Below are positions 22,301 through 34,300 of a stretch of DNA of 64,000 bases, piece after piece. The notes beneath the pieces are model-generated. The model searched no databases. It worked only from the letters and a program-made list of their open reading frames with translations, and had not been told where the DNA came from. The position numbers and the translations under genes were made by a program. The stretch is from Prosopocoilus inquinatus (taxonomy: Eukaryota > Arthropoda > Insecta > Coleoptera > Lucanidae): the NCBI GenBank assembly GCA_036172665.1, contig CM069877.1, positions 24,019,001-24,083,000 on the forward strand. Direction: 5' to 3'. How positions within the stretch are numbered: position 1 is the first letter of the stretch; every line of letters begins with the position of its first letter.

Positions 22301-25300
22301 TTCATTGTTGGACTGTTGTCAAATTTTAAAATGTAACCGTCAGAAAGCCTGTAACCGTTTCGTTTAGGCGAATCTTACTAACCGTGACATTTTCTCGTGA
22401 CCGTAACGTCAACTGCTAACCAAGCAATTCGTAACCGGTTAGTCGCGAAAAATACCTTTATATTTCATAGTGATACCAACAAAAATGTCACCCTAGCTCG
22501 CTAACTCCTCTGACGAGGAAACTAGGTGAACGGCTAATTTCACAAGACAGACTCTCTTATCCGGCCTGCGCAATTTGTTTATTTAGTGCGAATATTCTCC
22601 GTTTTGGCGCTAGTTACCCAAATTGAAGTTTTCTGACATTTAAACGTCACAAACGTCAAATGATGCATATTTATGACAGTGCAACAGTTCGAATTAATTA
22701 AAACTAATTTGTTATAAACAGATAAAACAGCGACATCTTACGATGGCATTTTGACCTGACATTGTAGAAGGATAGACAAACTGAAGCGGATTTGCTCCTA
22801 ATAAATCCCCCATGCAAGGCGGCCATGCTTGCTGTCAAAGCATAATGAAAGTTTTAAAAAAATTTGTTGCAAACGCGAGCCAAGTCTGGTATATTCAAAT
22901 CACACGTTTTTTTATTCTGATCCTGGCTTACGAATACGAATAATGCAATTTTGTGCTCAATTACGTTATTCTTTTGAAAAATTTTGTGCAATGTCAGGTC
23001 AAAAAGCGATAGTAAGATGTCGCTATTTTATTCTCACATCGTAATTGCGAATAAATTGGGCAAGTCATTTTTGGTCTGCAATGGGAATGTCGAGCTACGT
23101 CTCTGCTGAAGAAGCCCCAAGCAGGGCTGAAACAGCTGTCCAGAGGCTGCTCGAGGTTTTCACTGCAATCAAAAACGATTTGCACAAAATTTTTCTAAAA
23201 ACTTTCATTATGCTTTGACAGCAAGCATGGCCGCCTTGCATGGGGGACTTATTAGGAGCAAATCCCGCTTCAATTTGTCTATCCTACTGCAATGTCAGGT
23301 CAAAAAGTGATAGTAAGATGTCGCTATTTTATCTGTTCATCATTCTTACATCGCAATTGCGAATAAATTGGACAAGTCGTTTTTGTTTGCAGTGGAAATG
23401 TTGAGCTACGTCTCTGCTGACGAAGCTCCAAGCAGGGCTGAAACAGCTGTACAGAGGCTGCTCGAGGTTTTCACTTCAATCAAAAACGATTTGCAACAAA
23501 TTTTTTTAATTTGTTATAATTAGTAAATGATTTTTATTCAAAAGAATAACGTAATTGAGCACAAAATTGCATTATTCGTATTCATAAGCCAGGATCAGAA
23601 TAAAAAACGTATGATTTGATTATACCAGACTTGGCTCGCGTTTTAGCGATATTTGTCAAACAGGGCAAGTAATTTTTTAAAGAATTACTGAGTTACGTTA
23701 CGTTATAAAGTTTCTCTTTATGCCGCAACAAACAGAGAAGAAAGAAGACTAAAGTAGCAATTCGAGTAAGGAAAGTTAAGAAAACGGTTTTTTTATTTTG
23801 TACCTACCGTGTAAAATTTCAAACTACTTTTCCCGTAAATTAAGATAGTAGAATTAGTACTGTCTAGTATAGAAAACTATCCCTGAATAAACCTAAGCAA
23901 AGGCACATAAAGAAACACACTCAAAAACCGTGAAAGCTGACATCAGTCAAAAATGACGCCGCAGATATACATCCGTTTCCGGTTTTCTGGGTGAGTGGCG
24001 CCAACGGATAAACACTTGAACTAGTAAATTGCCTAGGCCGTATAGAGACGTCGTCTCGTGAAATCTAGTAGATCGTGCCAAAGCTAAGATGCTAAGACCT
24101 ACTACAATAGGTGCTTTCTTTCGCTTAAAAGTTTGAATCGTGTTTCGAATAGTTTGGACCTGAATTTCGTAGTTGTTGCAACAAAACACCTGTCTTTAAT
24201 TTTTTATTGACAGTTCATTTGTAAATAACCATAATTCAATCCAAACAAGTTTTACAAATGGAGAGATTCAAAGAAAGGAATCTTTATTTTTGAATCAAAA
24301 CACGTTTGGATCAGGATTTTGTGAGCGAAAGAAAGCAGCTCATGATTATAATGTGATCAATTTCTTGACAGGTCCAGATGTTTTCTCTGGACATATTTCT
24401 GGTATAAGACATGTGATATACTTCAGGAATGATCGATGTCTGGTTTCCTGTGCTGATGATAAGACTTTGAGAGTATGGGATAGATCTTCTGGAAAAGTGA
24501 GTATAAAATAACTATTAGTGACTGAGATTTATTTTATTAGATTGGCAACAATGGCGCAACACTTTTCAATGTTCTATTCTATTCGAAATTAAAGAAATAA
24601 ACATATCAAGCGTCTTCTGTAAGACCAGCTGACTAACGAACCGCCAATGTACTCCGCCAGAACTCACACAAGCGGCATGATTGCTGCTACAATGATGAAG
24701 TTGTATTCATAGACGGCGTACGGACATTAACAGACACACTGTATTATGAAGACTTTCATGCTGGATTTCTGCACCTCCGGCATCCAGCGTTCGGAATCCT
24801 CTTCGTGATTTGTTGATTTAATATTTCTGACGTTGAATCCTCTTTGTGATTGGTTGATTTAAAATTTCTGAATGTTGCAACGTTCAGAAACTTTAAATCA
24901 ACCGATCACGGAAAGGATTCCGAATTCGTGGATTTTTTTTATCACTAATTTATTAGCGTTTCCGAATTCATATTGTCTTTTGCTTAACTAAAATACCGAG
25001 CAAGCACGCCATGTTGATTTTCTAAGCGTTAGTACAAATATTGATATTTTAAACTATAAGTTATATTACAAATGTCCTAATATCCACATCTACACAGAGT
25101 GTTAATAAAAAATACAAACAACGTTTGGCAGGTGATAGTAGAGATGGAAACAAGAAAAAAATTCTAATAAACCTGTGTCCAATACTCAATACAGGCTGTC
25201 CACGCTATGTGTCCACTCTTCTAAAATGTTTAATGTTTACATAAAATTCAGGATTAATAAATTAAAAAAGAGCTGAATATTTCGACGTAGCATTAGCCAT

Positions 25301-28300
25301 CGTACGCCTTGTTGTAGACAGGCTTGTACTAAAAATTAGTTTTTTTTCTTCAATAAACAATGAAATTGGATTTAACCTGCTAACCACAAAAAGTTAGAGA
25401 AGTGGACTTCTCGTGAACAAGAAGAAGTCATCTACTGAAGATGGCAGCATAGCTACCGAAATACGTATCTAGTTTTTAAAAAACTTTTTGTGGTTAGAAG
25501 GTTAAATCCAATTTCATTGTACTACAAACCTCAGTCTCTAATACATTTCAATAATCAAGAAACAGTTTTAAAAATAAAACAATATACAAACACACTGCTC
25601 CAAGAAATGAACGCACCAGTACTCAGTAAAATAAGATTTTTCGTTTTCTTTATTTAAAATTTGAACCGGTTGGCGTTGATTTGAAACAATTTAGTAACAA
25701 CTGTTTAATGTGTTATAAAATCATCACCTACAAGTAAAAAGTAAACAATAAAAACCAATAAAATCAAAAGTCGAAAAATTTGAGAAAGAAAATTTTTGAA
25801 TAAATTACACCAATGTCGGGTATTTTCACCTCTATTTGGAACAACAGATTGTTATCGACGATTCACACATAAAATAAGCGAAGTTATATCATTTTGTTCC
25901 AATTCCGTCCATATTTCCAAAAGTCAACGCCCCACCTCTTCCAAGTTATTAACTTGATTCGGATAATCTCTGAGTGCTTTTAAGCGCCTACCAAATGTGT
26001 CCCAGATATGCTCAACGGGACTGAGGTCTGAACTTCTTTCTGGATAAACCATGACATTGATTTCAATCTCCTCTAAGCAATTTTGAACTTTCCGAACACC
26101 TTGGAGTTGAACATTTCTTCCTTTAATAAAAAGTGCGTCCGATATAGGGCACAAATGGCACGACATGATCTTGTAGGATGTCCGTTGTATACCAAAAAGT
26201 AATAAGCAAGCTTAAGAATTGGGCCCACTTAATACAAACGCTGTTCGCGCTGAATGTACTGTTCACTCCTTCCACCTTTGCGCGGCTGCGATGCTTCTAA
26301 TTGTCATTGAATGGAGAGGGAAGGTGTATTAGTTTAGGTTTTTTCTTGGACGACTAAACAATTTAAATGTATTTAATCGTCAAAGCGTTCGCACATCCTA
26401 GGGAGCTAATAGAAGAAAGTTTCTTTTTGAAAATATAAAAATTCATGTAATAGTCGCTGCAAATCACCATATACTTTAAATATTTATTTGCAAACAATAA
26501 AAATGCCTACAAGTCGACAGTATTGTGCTCGTTGCAGCCAGATGAGATAACTCCCTTCCAAATACTGCGGGCGGAGCTAGTACAGTCCGAGTATTAAATT
26601 TTCGTACTGACCGCGGAACAGGTGGCCCGATTTCTTTTCCTTGGTAATAAGTTTTCCACTATTTAACATTACTACGTCCGTGCGCGCTGTCAAAAAAATT
26701 TCTACTCACGCCATAAAAAAGCTTCCGCCAAATAATGTGGTATTCAAATGTTGCAGTGAGCATATCGCTCATTTGATCATTGGTATATACGAATACGTCT
26801 CGACTCCAATTGTCCTGTAGCCAAATCAGATAAAATCCAACAAATTCCATGTGAAATTAGCTTGCCCAAGATGTTAACAAACAGTTTCGACGCTAATTTG
26901 AACCCCATGCACTTCCCTTAGTTCAAGTTAGAAATTTTTGCTTGTAATGAACCTATATTCTAAAGCAAAAAGTGTCAAAAAATGATCTGTACACGAGTTG
27001 TTTCACTATGTTTGCCTTTCCTAGGCCTTCGAGAATAATTACCAATCTCTCTATACCTTTGCACCATTCGGCACACGAAGATTTGGGACACATCGAATCT
27101 TCTTCCTACTCGACAATAGCTTCAGTCTTAAGTCTAACAATACCACTACACTTGAGTGCATTCTTCTTTGGTCAAATTTCGAAATCGTGTGGCGTAATGA
27201 CGAAGAAACACAAAAACAAAAAAACAATAAAGTCACTTTAAGAATAAAACCGAAATTTAAATATTAGAATTGAAATTAATTTTTTTGTTATTGAGCTTGC
27301 ATGTGATTGAATTTTATGGAATCGCCCTTAAGTGATAATCAAATGTAAATAAATGTTGGAAAATGAACCTCGTACGCTTAGCTATTTCGTAGAAACGCCA
27401 GTTACTATAAATTTTGAATAAAAAATCGAAATTTTTTTATTTTACTGCATGCGTTAGTTTATTGGAGCAGTGTATTTATTTAAACAATTAATTAATTTAA
27501 TTAATCAGAGACATTAGTCTTCTAATTTTAAGATTTAAAAAAGAACCTTACTTAGAATATCTTGGAAATATTTCTCGCATGAAGATATAATAATTTCTAT
27601 TTAGAAATACTTTCATACAATGAAAGACCGATTCGAACTCGAAGAAATTCACTCACAAATAGGTTTTTATGAGAAAAAAAATGGTATGTTTGGTATCAAG
27701 TCAATGCAGTTTTACGGTTTTTGACTACGGTTTAAATTACCCTTTTGTTTTTAAAGAGTAAATTGTGTAGTAAACGTAATCAAAAATGAAAAAAAAAAAA
27801 AATTGCATATTTGCAGCAGCTCAAAAATTCCCTGCGCAAATATTGTAGAGATTGTATCAAACATTGTACAGGGTCTTCATAATTGATTGTATTCACCAGA
27901 CCAAGTTTTGCCTGACAGACAACTACGAAAACAGAATTTCAGCATCATTAAATGTACAGTCGCGAGCATTAAATTTTGATCGCCACTGTCAACAAAACGT
28001 CAGTTTTAATTGCAATTAAATGTCAAAGAAATTATTCCCAGTATTCAAAATTAAGGTCATCAATCTCCTTACTTTTAATTAAATACAAGTCAAGTACAAA
28101 TCCTTTGCAATCAATGACGATAGAAATTTAATGCTCGCAACTACACTTACTCATTTTTAAAGTAGAATGGATTAAGAGCTTTGTGAATTTTATCCAACAG
28201 CTGGATTTGGTGCGTCGCACAGTGGGGCCGAGGTGGAAAAAAAACGTTTTCACAAGAGGATTAATTTCTTGATCTAAATGACTTTTCTTACATTACTTTA

Positions 28301-31300
28301 GTCGTAGAATCTAGCTGTCATAATGGTTTTGCGGTAAAAATTAGCTTTCATCTAATATAAGGGCTTAAATTTCATTCAGTAAGCCATAAAGCCTTAAAAA
28401 GTGTAATTTCCGTCAGCTTCGTGGATTACTTTTAAAAATTACTCCATTATATATTTGGTTAGTACATACCAACAGCTTTTTGTAAAAAAATAAGTTACTC
28501 TTTAAAAAAAACTTAGACATGATAATTAAGCAGGAATAAAATTTCTGGGCATATGCGAATTTCTAGTAAGCATACAAAAAAAGCTTCACTTTCCTACGGT
28601 CTGTAATATTGTTTTTCTAAAAGCTATAATATTTATCTAACTACCCTAAAAGTTTCACGGCCGCAATCAACCGCATGTACAGGCTGTTTCAAACTCAACT
28701 CTCACCATGGGGATCTCGCTTATTTGAAGAGATAGTTGGTAAGTTTAAATTTGGAAAAGTTGTTAAATTTCATGAGCATTAATATCCGGAGAGAAAAAAT
28801 GTTAATTCTTATTCGAAGTAATTCTAAAAAAAAGAAAAATTATCATTTTCTTATTTTGCCTCCATCTTCTCACATTAAACATTTTTATTCTGGCTTTGTT
28901 TTAAAGAATTTTTATAACACTTGCCACTAAATTTCAATACAGGCACCATAAGAAAAAATGAACTTGATGATGGTATCAATTTGACGAAACGTGTTATAAA
29001 AAAATAGTGCTTACCACCGTATAGAGAATTGAGAAGTTTCTTAAGGAAGTATTTTTATTTTTTTTATATCTCTTTAAATAAAGAAAATAGAGATAAAACA
29101 AGAAATTGACAATTTTTCTTTTTTTTACAATTATCTCGAATAAGAGAATATAGAAACTTTTTATCTGCGGATTATTAATGTTCATCAAATTTAGCAACTT
29201 TTCCAAATGTAAACCTACCGTCTATCTCTTCAAATAAACGAGATCCCCAGTGATGGTCGAATTTGAAACAGCCTGTATATTGAATAGAGATGCGAAAAAC
29301 AGCACCAGCGGTCCGTACAAACATGATTTGTTGAATCAAGGAAGCTAACATAGCTCCTCACTGTTAGTTTGTAATAGGTACATAAAAACGTTCTGCACTT
29401 AGAGTAAAATTAAAATGATTATACTTTATAAAAAAAATTCTTTTTTGAAACTTTGAGAAAGTTAAAAATTGTTATTTAGTACCTTCTTGAAGTTTCCTGA
29501 GTTTTACTTCGATCAGACAAAAATTCTGGAAATGAGAGGTTTTTTCTATAAATCGGGCATTTGGCCCCACTGTGCGTCGCAAGTCACATAACATGCAGGA
29601 TTACGTGAGGACCCAATACGAGAAGTAAAGTAGTCTAGAAGCGGCCTCTATAGATTATAATTTGAATAAAAATAAATATTATGAAAATACGAGAAAATAT
29701 TCTTTTAAGCATGAAAAGGAGAAAACGGTTTTTTTGAGTACGGGTTTGTAAAGTAAACCGGCACCCGGCATGATCGTGTGACAAAACCGGGAAAACCGGC
29801 CAGTACTTTATTGGGTGTTTGGACAAAAATGAATAAGTTATAGCTTGGGGCCTTTAGAATCAAACAGACGGTATAATATATGAAAATTTGTTAAGGTTTA
29901 ACAATTGAATTGTTTTTTTATAATGTAACATATACGTGTTTGTATTATAAAACACAAGTAAAAGTCACTATTTAGTATTTATTTTGGGTTGTACAAAGTA
30001 CATATTTACATATTTGAATCAACGGCATCTACTCTTAACACTGAAAATAGTTTTATCCCAAGAATTAGTATTTTTTACCTAATTTGATTTGGTTTTTGTC
30101 TGAACTTTCTATTTTATTTGGTTACCACTTAGCACTGTGTATACATACATAGATAATGCTGCTTTATTTAAAAAGTGTAAGATTTGCAATATCTTGAACA
30201 CAAAGTATTCTATATTTTGTCATTAACTATTTTAATTTTTTATTGCTCTAATCGTTCAAGAGCGTGTTTGATTTAAGTGCTTAAGATTAAAAAAAATAAA
30301 AATCTTTTTCTTTTTAGGAAATTCAAAAATTAGACTTCCCAGCTATCCCAAACAGCCTGGAAGTATCACGAGACGGCACAGTATTGACGGTAACACACGC
30401 CAATAATGTAACGTTTCTAGACGCCGATTCCCTGAACAAAATAAGAGAATTTTCAGTCCCGACAACAGTAAATTCTGCCTCCCTTCACCCCGATAAGACA
30501 ATCTTTGTTGCTGGAGGTGATGATCTCAAAGTATACAAGTTCGATTACACTACTGGCAACGAAATAGGTAAGGCTTAATTTTCTTGCAAGTAATTTAATT
30601 TTACTAGGAGGAGTAAATTAAGAAATCACTTTTTGATTGGTTGCTTGAAATCCAGTTTTACAAGTTTCTTCAATTTTATTTTAAAATTTTATGTTTTTCA
30701 TGCTGTATTTTTTTATTGCACTACTTAAGAAATTGTATGTCACTCAAAATTTTTATTAATGTGTGTAAACACGAGAAGCCACTTTAGTTGCACCAGTTAA
30801 GTTGCAACATAAAGAAACTCTTGTACAACTCCTGATTTAAACACAAACTACAAAATCGACTTCCGGTTGGAATCGGCCCTACCAATTTCTTCTACCGCCG
30901 ACGTTTTGTTTTTCATTAAAGAACTTTCTCAGGGCTGCTGTTAGTGGTGACGTTACTACTGCTGCTACTGTTGGTCTTGCTGTTGGTTAGTCTCGACTAC
31001 TAACAATTCAGGGCCAGTTGTACCAACGGAGTTTAAACCGACGTTCAAATTAACTGGATTCAAAGTGAACGAAATCGCATCGAATTTTGTTTATGAATGC
31101 ATTAGTTGCCATACATCCTTAAGACCCTATCCAAAATGTGTTTACATTGAACCTGGTTCAGTTGAACGGCGGTTTAAACCCTGTTGGTACCGTGGAGGGA
31201 ATATTAACTGGAGAGAAAGTGCGGTCATCCCATCTTTTTTAGCAGGGTTGTAAAAGGTCGTTGCAGAACTCCCTCCACGGCTGTTATTCACGTTGCCTAC

Positions 31301-34300
31301 CAGGAGAGAGGTTTATTAGCAATTGAAAATTTTTGCCCAGGCTGTTTTAGTAACGTATTTATCCCCAGAGATGGCGCTAGGAGTAATTGTAAATTTGGCG
31401 CGAATGAAATGTCGCATGTTGTCAATGTTAATTGCTTTAGTGATGGCGATCGTTTAAGTAAATTAAAGAACTGACACAAATATAATGGGTTAAATCAAAT
31501 TGTCCATTAAATAAACATTGTTGATGATTAAATTATTTTTTTGTGACTAAAGAATAGTCTATAATATAAACAGAGTTTGAGAAAAAATGGACCTCGCAAG
31601 ATCTGCAAAAGAAGATTTAAATGTGTAGTTATTGGATGCAATTCATGTTCCAATCAGACCAAATTTCCGTCAATTTGGAATTGAGGCTGCTAATTTAGGT
31701 AACAATTACAACCTGTGACAATTTCGATGCAAGAAGACGTGTATGCGTCACACTGATGAAAGGTTAGCATTACCGTTAGCATCATAACAATCCATAATAA
31801 GGTTTTTATTTTACCAAGATAACAATGGCAGTAAAACATAAATTGTTACAGATATGTGTATCCAGGACATGAAAGCAGGAAGATTAAATTAATACGGAGA
31901 CTTAACCTGTATCCTACATCGTATTACCTACTGAGACAATTCATCATTTTAATAGAAATGAAAGTGCAGAAGGTAGGAGCTACAACTATGAAACAATCAC
32001 TTTAAATAATTTTATTAAAGTGTAACAAGTATTATTACGTGTGAGTGATTAGATGATTTATAAAATTTAAAGGTGGTCAAAGTACAGTATTCTTAATAAA
32101 ATTTAAAAAAAAAAAGATTAATTTGCAGTAATTTTGAAGATATTCGCACTTAAAGTCAAAAATAATGTGTACGGATAAAGAAAGAATGTATTGAATTGCA
32201 ATTTTGAAAGCATTTCCGTAAATTATGAACTTCATGAATGACAATGTACAAATAATGTCTTATTACTTGCAGTTACTTTTGCAGTTAAATATAGTAATTT
32301 GAGAATAATATGTGGTTTGTTTTATTAGCTTAAAATCTAGTAAATATCATAATTTATGCACGATTTTCCGTTTCTTTAGGTTTTCTTCTCCACACATTCA
32401 TTTAGGTAATACGTTATATTCTGTAAAGATTTGTAATGTATATTACATCATATTAGAGTCTTTGCAGAATATAACGTATTACTTAAATGAATGTATGGAG
32501 AAGAAAACCTAAAGAATTATTTAAATTAAAAAGGCGCGTAGAATAGTGGCGCCGTCGCAACAGATAAATACGTTACTAAGTACTACTACGTCATATTACG
32601 TGGACAAAAAATTTACATGGGAATTGGCTCTCTCTCCTGTTGCCTACGCAAAATAGGTACAAAGGCGCGTAGTTTAAAATAGGTTGTAAAAGGTCGTTGC
32701 AGGGTTTCTGCAGTAACAAAACCGGCCTCGCGTATTTGCATTGCTAGTATAGGCTCTATCCAGTTAATACTCCATCCACGGTTGGTACACTAATGTCGAA
32801 AAGTTTTAAGACGAAAAGCAACTTCCCTGGCCGTGCAATTATGAACCTTAACAACATTTAGCTCTCTGACCTGCTTTTATGGCACGGTCGGCGGCAAGCT
32901 AAATAAATATTGGTTACGGTTTCCAGTAATAATAAAAGGCATCGTTGGTCCTATGTTAATATATCGCAAATGATATCTCTTTCCCTGTTTTTAGTTGGCA
33001 ATTTTAAATTGCAATACATAAAACACAAAAAGTATTTTCTTATTTCTGATCACTTCGTTTATTTGTTATTCAAGTTTACTGCTCAAACTTGAAATTTAAA
33101 TTTAAACGCATTCCAAACTTAGGGCGGTTTAAAACATTTTCATTTAATATCTTTTAATATTTGTTAACAATTTTAATATGTAAATCTAAATTGAATCATT
33201 AAAAAATACCGAATATCACAAAACCCAGGCTGGTATTACTTTTATCAACATTAAAAGAAAAAATAATTTTAAACTAAACATGACTTCAAAAAATATAACT
33301 GTATACCTCACTTACTTTTATTAATAATTACTGTGATAAAAATCATAATACAATACAAATTATGCACTTTCCATTACTTGGAATACTTAAATGTTAACAG
33401 ATTACCTGCTTTCGTGAATGAATTTTATGACCCTGCTCACTCGTTCCTCATGAGAGAGAGAGAGAAACGTGGAGGCTCAGCTGCAGACAATTCTGAATTC
33501 AAATGGGCTGTTTCAATAAGGCTCAAATTTCAACAGATTTACTGCTTTTCGTCTTAAAACTTTTCGACATAAGTGTGCAACCTGCTCTTATGATTGAATT
33601 TGGATGCAGTTTTGAAATGCATATCCATCTCAATCTCAAGATGTTTCGCAGTTATGTCTGCGATCGTCAAATGACGGGTCCACGGAAAAAAAGGTCTCAA
33701 GTCACATTTTTGTATTTTCGAAGGAGAGCATTTTTAAAGTTTCTCTGCCCACTCCTCTAATTTTTGTTATAACGTTCCTTACATTTTTCTATATATATTG
33801 GTTTCCTTAATTATTTTACAGCAGAATTCTATTTAGGTTTTTTTTAAAGTGCTCTTCAAAATGAATCTGTTTGTGAAGTTTGTGAATTTTTCATACGCCT
33901 CTGTTTTAAGATATTTAAAAAAAGAGGCTGGTATTAATTCTCCTTGGTTAGGTAGAGAGCAATTGTAAAAGGTACAGCAGTGCTTAAAAGAAATGCGACT
34001 CCCGGCAAGAGACCTGGTGGTATGTCTAGTTTCAATAAGGATCAGGTTCGTACGATTTTATTAATTTTAGCCACATTTCTTTTAAGCATTGCTGTACCTT
34101 TTACAATTGCCGTCAATCTAATTAGTATACCGAGTGTCCCGCGCCATGTGCTCACTCTTCTAGAATCTTTATTTATTAATCGATGAACCTGAATTTCGGA
34201 GACAATAAATTAAACAAAAAATGGAATTTTTCGACATACTGCTAATCGTCATAGGACTACCGGTTTCGCCGGAAGTGATATTAACTTTCTTATTTTAAAT

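Larger units (their letters stand above)
25594..27473 (-). mobile_element. Degenerate Tc1-like transposon, STRAP intron 3
   Basis: The ends CACTGCTCCAAGAAATGAAC (left) and the inverse of CACTGCTCCAATAAACTAAC (right, to 27473) form imperfect terminal inverted repeats that continue into CAGTAAAATAA. TA follows the right end. Tc1 transposase pieces are found inside on the minus strand (N-terminus 27000-27190, C-terminus 25860-26170). At about 1.88 kb it is near the usual size plus a little extra. Confidence 0.78.

Noticed and set aside
22994..23185. Small frames reading [19 protein letters not shown] protein in several places as host genes
   Set aside because: They are copies of the fold-back family core. 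They are reported as repeats, with the open-frame recurrence noted as a question.
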